From Gammaproteobacteria bacterium (GTDB lineage Bacteria; Pseudomonadota; Gammaproteobacteria; Pseudomonadales; Azotimanducaceae), in NCBI GenBank assembly GCA_028821515.1, contig JAPPGA010000058.1, positions 84,354 to 148,353 of the forward strand: a DNA stretch of 64,000 bases, read 5' to 3'. The notes below the pieces were generated by a model. The model was not told where the DNA came from and made no database searches. It saw only the letters and a list, made by a program, of their open reading frames with translations. Position 1 is the stretch's first letter; each line of letters begins with the position of its first letter. A program made the translations under genes and the position numbers. Positions 43,638 through 52,575 of this stretch are shown piece by piece.

Positions 43638-44197
43638 GGGGTGTCCTCCGTGACGGGTTCGGTTTCGCAGTCGACCTGGAACCGGATGGGTGATTCGTGG
43701 GCCGGATTGCGGTCGTGAGGTGAGACCTCCACCGCGTAGTGGCGCCTGCCGGCCAGGCCGAGGTCGGCGGCAACGCCCTGATCGCTACACAACCCGAACT
43801 GCAGCACCGACCAGAACATGGGCGCCGTGCGCGGAGATCGGGCCAGCACGGGCCCGTACGACAGCGCCGCGCCGTAGGCATTGCGGCGATTGTAGGGACC
43901 GCGTACGAGCGCGTTGACTTCGGGGGTCAGTGGCAGGGCGGTCACGCCGTGCTTCTTGTCCCAGGCGTGCAGCACGAAGGTCGAGGAGAAGGTTTCGAAC
44001 CCGTTCTGCGTCGTGAAGACCTTCGGCGCCGGCGACATGTGGGAGACGGCCCCGAGGGCCTTGACGACGGGCAGATCGAAGATGTCACCCGCCATCTGCA
44101 GGCACCCTAGGCAGACGATCATCGTCGCCTGCGGCCACGATCTCGCCAGGACCTCGGGTGGGAGGAATCGTGCGATCGGCTTGGCATTCATGCGCAT
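43634..44197 (-). CDS. Conserved-looking protein of unknown function in membrane trio
   Basis: 187 aa from the ATG at 44197 with GGGAGGTG six bases upstream; the much longer open frame is a shadow of the hydroxylase gene. I do not recognise a domain. Features: a possible haem- or metal-like CLGCLQ motif near residue 30, a stretch FETFSSTFVLHAWDKKHG, and an acidic C-terminus. No signal peptide or clear membrane helix, so likely cytoplasmic or membrane-associated. It sits two bases after the hydroxylase-like gene and overlaps the HTTM gene, which strongly suggests the three act together. Confidence 0.75.
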   Translation of the reverse strand: MRMNAKPIARFLPPEVLARSWPQATMIVCLGCLQMAGDIFDLPVVKALGAVSHMSPAPKVFTTQNGFETFSSTFVLHAWDKKHGVTALPLTPEVNALVRGPYNRRNAYGAALSYGPVLARSPRTAPMFWSVLQFGLCSDQGVAADLGLAGRRHYAVEVSPHDRNPAHESPIRFQVDCETEPVTEDTP

Positions 44198-44199
44198 CG

Positions 44200-44916
44200 T
44201 CACACCTCCCGCACGCTGCGGCCAAGCAGCAGCGCGGCGATCTTTTCCTCTTCGACAAAACCGCAGTGCTCGACGTCGCCCCTGGGGTTGTCGAGTGTCC
44301 CGAAGAGCGCATCCCAGACGGGGAGGTCGGAAAAGTTGCACGTGTGCCACCCGCGCTGGTGATGGATGCGGTGCATCTCGGGACGCTGCAGGAACCAGCC
44401 GATCCACCGTGGCGTCCTGATGTTCCAGTGATAGAAGAGTTCGGCCAGGCCGGTCAGCAGCACGACGCCGGTGACGATCGCGGGTTCGAGGCCGAGCACG
44501 AAGTAGAGCAGGGCGCTGGTCAGGAGACCGTTGAGAACCAGTTCCGCCGGATGCTTGTAGAACGTGGTCAGGATCTCTATCCGGGCCGGGCTGTGGTGCA
44601 CTCGATGCAGGAAACGCCAGAAGAGCGGGACTTCGTGCCGGGCCCGGTGCCACCAGTAGTACACGAACGTGACGAGCAGATAACCGGTCACAATGCCGGG
44701 CGCCCCTGTCAATGCGCCGCGCTCGACCAACGACGACCCGGCGAACCACGAATCCCAGGTGACCGCGCCGACCAGAGCGGTAGCCGCCTGCAACGCGTTG
44801 AACACGACTGCCCGCAGCACCCAGCGGCCGTCGAGAGCTCGCCGCCAGGCAGGAAAAAACAGTTCGATGGCCATCATGGCGAGAGCCACGGCCAACACGG
44901 TCAAAATCATCATCAT
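44200..44916 (-). CDS. Sterol desaturase / fatty acid hydroxylase superfamily membrane protein
   Basis: 238 aa from the ATG at 44916, with GAGGAGCG eight bases upstream. Four or so membrane helices frame the di-iron histidine motifs WWHRARHEVP, FWRFLHRVHHSP and MHRIHHQRGWH, the pattern of the fatty acid hydroxylase/sterol desaturase superfamily. It would insert oxygen or a double bond into a lipid or related molecule. First gene of the trio with the 187-aa protein and HTTM-DCC1 protein, divergent from an XRE-type regulator across a 117-base region. Confidence 0.92.
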   Translation of the reverse strand: MMMILTVLAVALAMMAIELFFPAWRRALDGRWVLRAVVFNALQAATALVGAVTWDSWFAGSSLVERGALTGAPGIVTGYLLVTFVYYWWHRARHEVPLFWRFLHRVHHSPARIEILTTFYKHPAELVLNGLLTSALLYFVLGLEPAIVTGVVLLTGLAELFYHWNIRTPRWIGWFLQRPEMHRIHHQRGWHTCNFSDLPVWDALFGTLDNPRGDVEHCGFVEEEKIAALLLGRSVREV

Positions 44917-44977
44917 CGGTTGCGCTCCTCGTGTGTGAAACAACACGGATCATCGGCGAGGGACTGTTATTTGCAAC

Positions 44978-44991
44978 CTTTAGTTCTAAAG
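44978..44991. promoter_or_regulatory. Perfect palindrome in hydroxylase/regulator divergent region
   Basis: CTTTAGTTCTAAAG is a perfect two-fold palindrome (six-base arms, TT centre) in an AT-rich stretch between the divergent trio and the XRE-type regulator. XRE/Cro-type proteins bind such sites, so it is a candidate operator for the neighbouring regulator. A TAATAC hexamer at 45025-45030 is close to the regulator start, which has no visible ribosome site. Confidence 0.5.
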
Positions 44992-45033
44992 TGTCAGGAT
45001 ATGACCTCCTTTGGAATCAAATAGTAATACCTA

Positions 45034-45795
45034 ATGGTGCAATCGACTCGGATTGTTCAGGCACTCAAGCAGGCGCTCCGGCACCGCGGAGTGTCGTACA
45101 AGCAGGTCGCCGACCACCTCGGTCTGTCGCTCAGCAGCGTCAAGCGCTTGTTTTCGACGGGCGGCTTTACCCTTCAGCGCCTCGAGGCGGTGTGTGACAT
45201 GGCGGACATCGACATGCTCGAACTGACTCGCCGGGCGGAGGCGCAACGGTTGCGGGTCACCTCGCTGAACAGGGATTTGGAACGGGAGTTGGTCGCCAAT
45301 CCGGTTCTGCTGCTGGTCGCCACCTGTGCACTGAACCGCTGGCCGTTCGAACGCATCGTCGAGCGGTACCGGATCTCCGAACTGCAGCTAATTCAGCATC
45401 TCGCCCGCCTGGATCGCATGGGCCTGATCGAGTTGCTGCCCGGAAACCGGATCAGGCCGCGCGTCGCCCGCAGTTTCACTTGGTTGCCCAATGGACCGAT
45501 TCACCGCTATTTCGTCGAGCATGTGCAGAATTCGTTTTTGTCGGGCGCATTCGAACCAAAAAGGGACCTGCATCGGTTTGCCTGGGGCATGCTTTCCGCA
45601 GAATCCGCTGCGGCGTTGCGGGCGAAGCTGGTGGAACTCATGGAATCGTTCGATGCGTTGACCCGAGGGGACGAGATCCGGCCTGCCGAGGAGGACCGAA
45701 CCAAGGGGAGCTGCCTGCTCGTCGCGCTACGCGAGTGGGAGCCCGCGGAATTCGAGGCGTTGCGCCGCCGGTTGCCGGGTGGGGAAGCGGCCTGA
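45034..45795 (+). CDS. XRE-family transcriptional regulator with long C-terminal domain
   Basis: 253 aa. The N-terminal helix-turn-helix covers about residues 9-65: LKQALRHRGVSYKQVADHLGLSLSSVKRLFSTGGFTLQRLEAVCDMADI, given in part, is typical of XRE/Cro proteins. The rest (about 80-253) is helical with NPVLLLVATCALNRWPFERIVERY and a winged-helix-like ISELQLIQHLARLDRMGLIELL; its ligand is unknown. It starts with ATG (GTG three bases on is possible) and no Shine-Dalgarno, so may be translated from a near-leaderless mRNA. Likely controls the divergent membrane trio and itself. Confidence 0.85.
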   Translation: MVQSTRIVQALKQALRHRGVSYKQVADHLGLSLSSVKRLFSTGGFTLQRLEAVCDMADIDMLELTRRAEAQRLRVTSLNRDLERELVANPVLLLVATCALNRWPFERIVERYRISELQLIQHLARLDRMGLIELLPGNRIRPRVARSFTWLPNGPIHRYFVEHVQNSFLSGAFEPKRDLHRFAWGMLSAESAAALRAKLVELMESFDALTRGDEIRPAEEDRTKGSCLLVALREWEPAEFEALRRRLPGGEAA

Positions 45796-45839
45796 GCACG
45801 GCCTCTGCGACCTGCTTGGAGTTCCGCCGTCTCGAGACC

Positions 45840-48800
45840 TCACAGATCGATGCGGAAGCCGAGCCGGATCCGGTAGACCGACCGTGGCCCGGAGGGAAAC
45901 GCCGCCGCCACGTCCCGGAAGCTGTTGAACCGGTAGACACAGTCGCTCCGCTGCCGGCAGGTGGTCCGGGGCATGTCGCCGACAAGCGCCGGTGGGCCGT
46001 CGACACCGAGAGCCGCAACATCCGCAGCCGAGACGAGATCCGCGCGAACGATGGCCGCCTGCCCGAAAGAGGGTCCCGCATCGTAGGTGCCCCACTCGTC
46101 GTTCAGGAGGTTGAGGACGTTCTCGACATCCAGCACCAGGCTTGTGCGGTTCTCGCCGACCCACCGGTTGAGAGCGCCGATGCCCGGCAATTCCAGCCGC
46201 ACGCGGAGATCCCACACCTGGTTGATGCCCGCATCCGCCGAGTAAGGCGCATGAATCCCGGACTCGACGTCGTTGGCGTCGAGGTACGCGAAGAACGCCT
46301 CCTGGTCGAAGCGGGCGCCATACGCTACGACCGCGTCGCCGCCGCGGGCGGGGACGTATAGCGGGTTGTTGTCGTAAGGGCTCTCCCCGGCGCCGGCGCG
46401 GCCGAAGAGCGCGTTGCCCCGGTCGACGTCGAACGTGTACGTGAAGCGGTCCCCGGACCATGCGCGGGCGAAGAGGTCGGCGCGGATGCGGAACCCCCGG
46501 CCAAGGGCGCGCTCGTAGCCGGCGTTCAGCTTGATCGAATGGGTGACCTGGTAGGGCGAGGTTCGGGCGGACGGGCGGTTGCGGTCGGCGTCCGCAATGC
46601 CCCGCCAGTTGGAGATGCCGCGCGAGGAGAGGCCTTCGGTGACTGCCTCGACGTCCTGCCATGCGTAGCTCGCCTGCAGCTCGAAGCCGGTGTCGTAGCG
46701 CTTGCCGAGCGCCGCCGTGAGAATCCTGCTCGAGCCCTCGCCGTGGTTGCCGAGCGCCACGAGGTTGAGGATCCCGAGGTCGTCGAGATCCGCGTAGATC
46801 GTCCTGCCGTCGGGCGCGATGCCCGTCGGCCCGGCCGCCGCCAGTTGCGTTTGCGCCAGGTTGGTCCAGAGGAAGCCGTTGCCCGTCCAGGTGAATAGCG
46901 CCTGGGCCGTCAGCGTGTAGCCCGTGCCGAAATCCAGGCCACGGAAGACGAGATCGAGGTCGTGCTCGACGCGCAGCGATGCCTTCCAGTCCGAGGGCAC
47001 CTCGAAATCGGCCGCAATGGCGCCGATGGGCACCGGGCTGCCTTCCGCCACCGCGGCGCGCAGCTCGGCCGGCACCGTGGTTGGGGAGACCCCCGTCGCG
47101 GTGACACGCGCGAAGACCGTCGGCACCTGGAACACGTTGGATGTCCAGACCTTGGGGTCGCCGCCGGAGAACCGCCCGAGCCCGCCGGTCACGACCGTGC
47201 GGGGCAGGCCGGTCCAGCGGAAGCTAAGCCGGGGCATCAGGAGATCAAGCCCGTCGAGGCTTCTATCCGTATGGATACCGTAGGTGTCGGCGATCGACCG
47301 GCTGAACGCCGGCGGATCGTCCTGAGTAAAGCGCTCGTACCGCAGGCCGGCCGTGAGCTCCAGGTTGGGCCGCGCCTGCCAGGTGTCCTGCACGAACAGG
47401 GTCGTCTTGCCATAGTCCCATGCCGCAGCGCCGTCGGCGGCGTCGTTCGTGGGCACGTTGACATAGTCGACGCGGGCCGTGCGGCTTGTGATTGCCGCGA
47501 AATTGCGGAACACGAAGCGGCCGTTGGAACTCGGCATGAAGAGGTTGTAAAGCTCGAAGGATTCAACTTCCCCGCCGACCCGCAGGATGTGGCCGCCGGC
47601 AAGGTAGTCGAGCGCGCCGTAGAACTGCAGGCGCTCGTCGTCGTAGGCATTGGCGTGGCGAAACCGGTCGCAGCCGGCGATGAGGTCCACGCTGCCCGTG
47701 ATCAGTCCATCGAGAGGCGTGCCGGCAACGCCCGCCGCGTCGAGGTTGTCGAACTCCAGTGCGCCGACGCCCTGGGCCCGGCAGTTCTGGCCGCGCGTGA
47801 ACGCCTTGAGATTGGCGCGCAGGGTGGTCGAGACGCGATCGCTCCAGTCGGAGAAGAGCCGTACCGTGTAGGCAGTGAGGTCCACCGGCACGTCGATCCA
47901 CGCGGAAGTCAGCCGATCGGCTGCGACAGACGTTCCCGTCTCCCGGCTGCGCTGATACGTGAAAGAAGCCCGGTGCGCCTCGCCCGCGTTCCAGTCGAAC
48001 TTGACGAGCGCGCGTTTCGAGCCCTCCGGCGTGGCCGCCGACGCCGGTCGCCCGCCCGGATCGTAGCCGTAAATGTCACGTACCACCCCGCGCAGAGCCT
48101 CGAAAAAGCCCGGCTGGATGCCGTTGCTCGCGTCGAACGCGCCGAAGTCGACCGGCGTCACGGCCTCGAACTCGTCGTACGAGAGGAAGACGAACAGCCG
48201 GTCTGCGACGAGCGGTCCGCCGGCGGAGAGTCCGTACTCCTCCTCTTCGAAGGCCGCAGGCATGAAGGTCCGGTCGCCGTCGTAGGTATCGCCGACCTGG
48301 TCGCTGCCGTGAAAGTAATAGAACGCCGCGCCGTCCCATTCGTTGGTGCCTGATTTTGTCGTGATGTTGACCAGGCCTCCCGTGAACCCCGAGGCGCTCA
48401 CGGCGTAGTCGGATGCGACCAGCGAAGCGGACTCGACGGCGTCGAGGTTGATCGGCGAGCGGCTGGTCGCGTAGGTGCTCGTGCCGAGGCCGAAGTCGTC
48501 CTGCTGTAGCGAGCCGTCGATGGCGAGTCCGTTGAAACGGGGGTTGACGCCTCCCACGGAGAGGTTCCCCTCGCCGGTCGACTGCGCAAGCGGGTCGCGC
48601 AGCAGCGTGCGGATGACGTCGCGCGTGACCGACGGCTGGTCCGCGATGTCGGCTGCGGTGTATGCGGACCCGACGCCGTTGTTGAGATCGCGTGCGGCAT
48701 CCAGGGCGCTCGCCGTGACGAGGATCTCCTCGACCTCGAGGGGCACCAGCGTGACAGCGAGTGGCGCCTGCGGGCCGGGTCTCAAAGCGAGCCGCGCGAA

Positions 48801-49085
48801 CTCGCGGTCCCGGTAGCCGTCTCGAATGATGCGTATCTCGTAGGGGCCGCCCACCCGCAGACCGGCCTGATAGAAAGCGCCGTTGTTGGCAGTGACGGCC
48901 GCCCGGGTCGTGCGCGAGGGCGTGTGTACGATCTCGACTCGGGCCCCTGCGACCGGCTCGCCGGCGGCCGTGCGGACGTGGCCGTGCAGCGTGGCCGCGG
49001 TGACGTCGGCGATCGCGGCGGAAGCCGCCAACGCGACTGCGGCACCGAGGAGGCCGCGAATAAGCTGGAACATGGACTGGTTCAT
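45840..49085 (-). CDS. TonB-dependent receptor, Oar-like with carboxypeptidase-regulatory domain
   Basis: 1081 aa from the ATG at 49085. Signal peptide, then a carboxypeptidase-regulatory-like beta domain (about residues 30-105: LHGHVRTAAGEPVAGARVEIV, PYEIRIIRDGYR), a TonB-box-like EVEEILVTASA, a plug with GVNPRFNGLAIDGSLQQDDFG and GLVNITTKSGTNEW, and a very long barrel. This layout is that of Oar-like receptors, which move large substrates or proteins. It ends RLGFRIDL. Divergent from the ZrgA-like zinc cluster across 188 bases; a shared metal role is possible but unproved. Confidence 0.92.
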   Translation of the reverse strand: MNQSMFQLIRGLLGAAVALAASAAIADVTAATLHGHVRTAAGEPVAGARVEIVHTPSRTTRAAVTANNGAFYQAGLRVGGPYEIRIIRDGYRDREFARLALRPGPQAPLAVTLVPLEVEEILVTASALDAARDLNNGVGSAYTAADIADQPSVTRDVIRTLLRDPLAQSTGEGNLSVGGVNPRFNGLAIDGSLQQDDFGLGTSTYATSRSPINLDAVESASLVASDYAVSASGFTGGLVNITTKSGTNEWDGAAFYYFHGSDQVGDTYDGDRTFMPAAFEEEEYGLSAGGPLVADRLFVFLSYDEFEAVTPVDFGAFDASNGIQPGFFEALRGVVRDIYGYDPGGRPASAATPEGSKRALVKFDWNAGEAHRASFTYQRSRETGTSVAADRLTSAWIDVPVDLTAYTVRLFSDWSDRVSTTLRANLKAFTRGQNCRAQGVGALEFDNLDAAGVAGTPLDGLITGSVDLIAGCDRFRHANAYDDERLQFYGALDYLAGGHILRVGGEVESFELYNLFMPSSNGRFVFRNFAAITSRTARVDYVNVPTNDAADGAAAWDYGKTTLFVQDTWQARPNLELTAGLRYERFTQDDPPAFSRSIADTYGIHTDRSLDGLDLLMPRLSFRWTGLPRTVVTGGLGRFSGGDPKVWTSNVFQVPTVFARVTATGVSPTTVPAELRAAVAEGSPVPIGAIAADFEVPSDWKASLRVEHDLDLVFRGLDFGTGYTLTAQALFTWTGNGFLWTNLAQTQLAAAGPTGIAPDGRTIYADLDDLGILNLVALGNHGEGSSRILTAALGKRYDTGFELQASYAWQDVEAVTEGLSSRGISNWRGIADADRNRPSARTSPYQVTHSIKLNAGYERALGRGFRIRADLFARAWSGDRFTYTFDVDRGNALFGRAGAGESPYDNNPLYVPARGGDAVVAYGARFDQEAFFAYLDANDVESGIHAPYSADAGINQVWDLRVRLELPGIGALNRWVGENRTSLVLDVENVLNLLNDEWGTYDAGPSFGQAAIVRADLVSAADVAALGVDGPPALVGDMPRTTCRQRSDCVYRFNSFRDVAAAFPSGPRSVYRIRLGFRIDL

Positions 49086-49273
49086 GTCGGTGGGCTCCGG
49101 TTGAGCGCGGCAACCATAGCACCGCTGTGTTTCGCGGAGATGATGATGAGGATGCGCCTTGGCGCGCAATGCTCCGATGGCATCGGACTGCCAATTGTCC
49201 TCTGCCGTTTCCGCTACACGCGCAGTTCGCCCTGTTAGACTGCGCCGCTCAAGCGAACCACCCAGGCGAAACA

Positions 49274-49891
49274 ATGGCTGTCCAGGAAACAGAGGGGTTG
49301 CCCGATTCGAAACCGCGTGCGTTCTGCGTGGCGGCGACTGTATTGGTTCTCGCGTGCGGGACGGTCGGCGTGACCGCAACGGAGATATCCCCCGGAACTC
49401 ACGAACACGGCATGGCCGAAATCGAGGTGGCCGTGGAGGGATCGGACGTCCAGGTGAACTTTGCAAGCCCCGTGTACAACCTGGTCGGTTTCGAGCATGC
49501 ACCACGCGACGAGGAGGACCGCGAGGCTGTCGCCGTGGCGCTCGCCCTCCTTGGCGACCCGGCGAACCTCGTGCTGCTGCATGCCGACGCCGCGTGCAAG
49601 GCGGTCGATATAGACGTCCACTGGGAGGCGGCGTTCACGGAGGAGGACGAAAGCCATCACGACGAGGAAGATGGCGGCGAGCACGGCGAGCAGCATGCCG
49701 ATGCCACGGTCGCGGTCCGATACACCTGTGACCACCCTGACCGGCTGGACTCCCTGGACATTACGGCCTTCGAGTCCTTTGAACGCATGTCGGAGGTCGA
49801 ACTGCGTGCCGTCGGGCCCGGGGGCGCGGTTGCGGAATCCCCGGAGCGTGATTCGCCGCGGGTGGACCTCCGCGGCCTGTTCGGGGGGTGA
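49274..49891 (+). CDS. zrgA: ZrgA-like periplasmic zinc-binding protein (DUF2796)
   Basis: 205 aa with an N-terminal signal segment (CVAATVLVLACGTVGVTA). Starts the mature part with GTHEHGMAEIEVAVEG, the DUF2796 signature, and carries a His/Glu/Asp-rich loop (EEDESHHDEEDGGEHGEQHAD) suited to zinc. DUF2796 proteins were named ZrgA in Vibrio, where the gene heads a zinc-responsive transporter operon. Here too it is followed directly by an ABC ATPase, an FtsX-type permease and a DUF3299 protein. No Zur box that I could recognise in the upstream region. Stop overlaps the ATPase start (GTGA). Confidence 0.85.
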   Translation: MAVQETEGLPDSKPRAFCVAATVLVLACGTVGVTATEISPGTHEHGMAEIEVAVEGSDVQVNFASPVYNLVGFEHAPRDEEDREAVAVALALLGDPANLVLLHADAACKAVDIDVHWEAAFTEEDESHHDEEDGGEHGEQHADATVAVRYTCDHPDRLDSLDITAFESFERMSEVELRAVGPGGAVAESPERDSPRVDLRGLFGG

Positions 49892-50610
49892 CGACCGAAC
49901 CGCCAGCGGTACGGCTGGCGAATGCCACATTCAGCTATCGCGCGGGCGAGCCCGTCATCGATATCGCTGAATTCGCGGTATCCCGCGGAGAGAGCCTGTT
50001 TCTCGAAGGCCCGAGCGGCAGCGGCAAGAGCACGCTGCTCGGCCTGGTAGGAGGCATCCTGACCCCGGGCGAAGGTACGGTGGAGGTTCTCGGCGAGTCG
50101 CTCGGCGAACTCGGAGCCGCGGCGCGGGACCGTTTCCGTGCCGACCACATCGGGTTCGTGTTCCAGATGTTCAACCTCCTGCCGTATCTCTCCATGGTGG
50201 ACAACGTGGTGCTGCCGTGCCGGTTCTCCAGCGCCCGTGCGGAAGCGGCCATCGAGTCGGCCGGATCGCCGCGGGAGGAGGCGCTGCGACTCCTGGGACG
50301 CCTGGGTTTTGCGAGCGAGGCGCTCCGCGAGCGTCGGGTCACGGAACTCAGCATCGGGCAACAGCAAAGGGTCGCGGTGGCGCGGGCGCTCATCGGCCGT
50401 CCGGCACTGGTGATCGCCGACGAACCGACCTCCGCCCTCGACGCCAACACGCGGCTCAGGTTCGTGGATCTGCTCGTGGACGAGTGTACGGCGGCGGGCA
50501 GCACCGTCATCTTCGTCAGCCATGACGCGGCCCTGGCACCTTCGTTCGACCACAACGTGTCCATCGAGGCTATCAACCGGGCGCCCATGGAGGCCGATGA
50601 TGCGGGGTAG
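49888..50610 (+). CDS. ABC transporter ATP-binding protein (LolD/MacB type), zinc cluster
   Basis: 240 aa from a GTG overlapping the zrgA stop. Walker A GPSGSGKST (residues 41-49), Q-loop region FVFQMFNLLPYLS, signature ELSIGQQQRVAVARAL, Walker B ALVIADEPTSALD and the switch His in VSHDAAL are all intact. Closest in style to LolD/MacB-type ATPases, which drive mechanotransmission by FtsX-like permeases rather than classical import. Its partner is encoded next with a 14-base overlap. In Vibrio the matching genes are part of the zrg operon; role in zinc acquisition is by that comparison. Confidence 0.93.
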   Translation: MTTEPPAVRLANATFSYRAGEPVIDIAEFAVSRGESLFLEGPSGSGKSTLLGLVGGILTPGEGTVEVLGESLGELGAAARDRFRADHIGFVFQMFNLLPYLSMVDNVVLPCRFSSARAEAAIESAGSPREEALRLLGRLGFASEALRERRVTELSIGQQQRVAVARALIGRPALVIADEPTSALDANTRLRFVDLLVDECTAAGSTVIFVSHDAALAPSFDHNVSIEAINRAPMEADDAG

Positions 50611-51862
50611 GGTCCTCGTCTCACTTGCTTTCCGGAGTCTCGCCAACCGGCGCCTGACCGCAGGCCTGACCGTCCTCTCAGTGGCGGTGAGCGTCGCCCT
50701 CCTGATCGGGGTCGACCGCTTGCGGACCGAGGCGCGTACCAGTTTCACCAGCACGATCTCTGGTGCGGACCTCATCGTCGGCGCCCGCAGCGGGCCAATC
50801 AACCTCCTCCTGTACTCCGTGTTCCGCATCGGCGACGCCACGAACAACATTTCCTGGGACAGCTACGGTCAGATCGCCGCCCGGCCGGGGGTCGCGTGGA
50901 CCATACCCATCTCCCTCGGCGACGCGCACCGGGGGTTCCGGGTACTCGGCACCGATACCGGTTATTTCACCCACTACCGCTTTGGGCGGGAGCGGAGTCT
51001 CGAGCTCGCACAAGGCGCGGTCTTCGCGCGCGTGAACGACGCCGTGCTTGGCGCGGACGTCGCGAATGCCCTGGGCTACGCCGTCGGCGACCGGATCATC
51101 GTCTCCCACGGCATCGGCGACGTGAGCTTCGAGCATCACGACGAACTGCCGTTCCTGGTCACCGGCATCCTGCGCCGCACCGGGACGCCGGTGGACCGCA
51201 CCGTGCACGTCACCCTGGCGGGCATCGAGGCGATCCACGCGGCCGACCCGCGCCAGTATGCGGGGCAGAGCGTGGACGCCGCGGGCATCGTAACAGGCAC
51301 GCTCGAGCCCGACGCGATCACGGCCTGCATCGTCGGCCTCAATTCGCGCCTGATGGTGTTCAGCCTTCAGCGCTTCATCAACGAGTACGAGCGCGAGCCG
51401 CTGATGGCCATCGTTCCGGGCGTGACGTTGCAACAGCTCTGGGAACTTGTCGGCGTCGCGGAGATGGCGCTCCTGGGCGTGAGCGCATTCGTGATCGCCG
51501 CCGGCCTCGTCGGCCTGCTGACGACGCTCCTGACCAGTCTCGCCGAACGGCGCCGCGAGATGGCCGTGCTGCGTTCCATGGGTGCGGGTCCCGGCATGGT
51601 TTTCGGGCTTCTCGTCACGGAAGCGGTCATTCTGGCCGGGACGGCCGCTGTCGCAGGCGTGACGGTGATCCATGCGGGCATGTTCGCTGCCCGTCCATTC
51701 GTGCTGGAGCAGTTCGGGCTCTACCTCGCTCCGGGCCTGCCGGGCTGGTTCGACGGCGCCGTGGTGGCCGTGGTCACGATCGCTGCTGGAGTGATCGCGG
51801 CGCTGCCGGCCTGGCGCGCGTACCGCTACTCGCTCGCCGACGGTCTCTCGATCCGAACCTGA
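50597..51862 (+). CDS. FtsX-like ABC permease, zinc cluster
   Basis: 421 aa from ATG 50597 (or 50600); the frame is open further upstream inside the ATPase gene. Topology: one N-terminal helix (LTVLSVAVSVALLIGV), a periplasmic domain of about 200 residues (about 45-260, with a conserved-looking GADLIVGARSGPINLLLYSVFRIG), and three C-terminal helices in the FtsX fold ending with ALPAWRAYRYSLADGLSIR. It forms a dimer with the ATPase above. Only one permease gene is present. Confidence 0.9.
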   Translation: MMRGRVLVSLAFRSLANRRLTAGLTVLSVAVSVALLIGVDRLRTEARTSFTSTISGADLIVGARSGPINLLLYSVFRIGDATNNISWDSYGQIAARPGVAWTIPISLGDAHRGFRVLGTDTGYFTHYRFGRERSLELAQGAVFARVNDAVLGADVANALGYAVGDRIIVSHGIGDVSFEHHDELPFLVTGILRRTGTPVDRTVHVTLAGIEAIHAADPRQYAGQSVDAAGIVTGTLEPDAITACIVGLNSRLMVFSLQRFINEYEREPLMAIVPGVTLQQLWELVGVAEMALLGVSAFVIAAGLVGLLTTLLTSLAERRREMAVLRSMGAGPGMVFGLLVTEAVILAGTAAVAGVTVIHAGMFAARPFVLEQFGLYLAPGLPGWFDGAVVAVVTIAAGVIAALPAWRAYRYSLADGLSIRT

Positions 51863-51936
51863 GACCAGTTCGGCGACGGCATTGCCCCGACGCATGTTAA
51901 GGGACACAATGCCCGCCATCGACAAGGAGGCTTCAT

Positions 51937-52425
51937 TTGGCACGCCGCTTTCTCTGGGTGATCCTCGCCGCGTTTGCCCTGGCAGCAGGCGCCGACAAGG
52001 GCACCGAGGTACGGGAACTGGAATGGGAGGACCTTCTGCCCCCCGACCAGGAACCCCCCGCATCTACCACATGGCTCGATCACTCTGCGATGCCCTCCTT
52101 TGACAACTTCCAGATCCCCACTGGCGTCGTGCCCGAACTCAACGGCCAGAAGGTCAAGATCCCCGGTTTCATGGTTCCCCTCGACCTGGTCGAGGGAAAG
52201 GTCACGAGTTCCCTTCTCGTCCCTTACTTCGGCGCCTGCATCCACGTGCCCCCGCCGCCACCGAACCAGATCGTTTACGTCAAGTTTGAGGAACCGGTAG
52301 AGATCGACAGCATCTGGGACCCCGTATGGGTCACCGGCAAACTCGGGCTCGAACGCTTCGCCTCCGACTTCGTTGAAGCGGGTTATTCGATGGAGGGGGA
52401 GGGGATCGAGGCATACCGGTACTGA
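51937..52425 (+). CDS. DUF3299 lipo/periplasmic protein, zinc cluster
   Basis: 162 aa from a TTG start at 51937, supported by a perfect AAGGAGG at 51924-51930, six bases upstream. Signal peptide (FLWVILAAFALAAGA), then the DUF3299 pattern ELEWEDLLPPD, GQKVKIPGFMVPLD, SLLVPYFGACIHVPPPPPNQIVYV (in part), with a conserved Cys-Ile-His that could bind metal. Matches the last gene of the Vibrio zrg operon. It lies 74 bases after the permease. The following 150 bases before the convergent NYN gene hold nothing I can name. Confidence 0.88.
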   Translation: MARRFLWVILAAFALAAGADKGTEVRELEWEDLLPPDQEPPASTTWLDHSAMPSFDNFQIPTGVVPELNGQKVKIPGFMVPLDLVEGKVTSSLLVPYFGACIHVPPPPPNQIVYVKFEEPVEIDSIWDPVWVTGKLGLERFASDFVEAGYSMEGEGIEAYRY

Positions 52426-52575
52426 CGTGAACTTGGTTCGAGAGCGGCTTGCTGTTTGGTCGAAAGGTGAACACGGGTTAAGGGCACCTGGGGTAGCAAC
52501 GGACATTACGCTCAACTGCCGGTAACACCTCGACAGACGCCCGCCCGACGCGGGGCTCCATTCATTCGTAGGCCG

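Noticed and set aside
44200..44953. N-terminal extension of the 187-aa protein
   Set aside because: The extension is an out-of-frame reading of the di-iron hydroxylase gene; ATG 44197 has a strong ribosome site.
47237..49194. Several frames overlapping the Oar-like receptor on the same strand
   Set aside because: Arg/Pro/Ser-rich translations typical of out-of-frame shadows.
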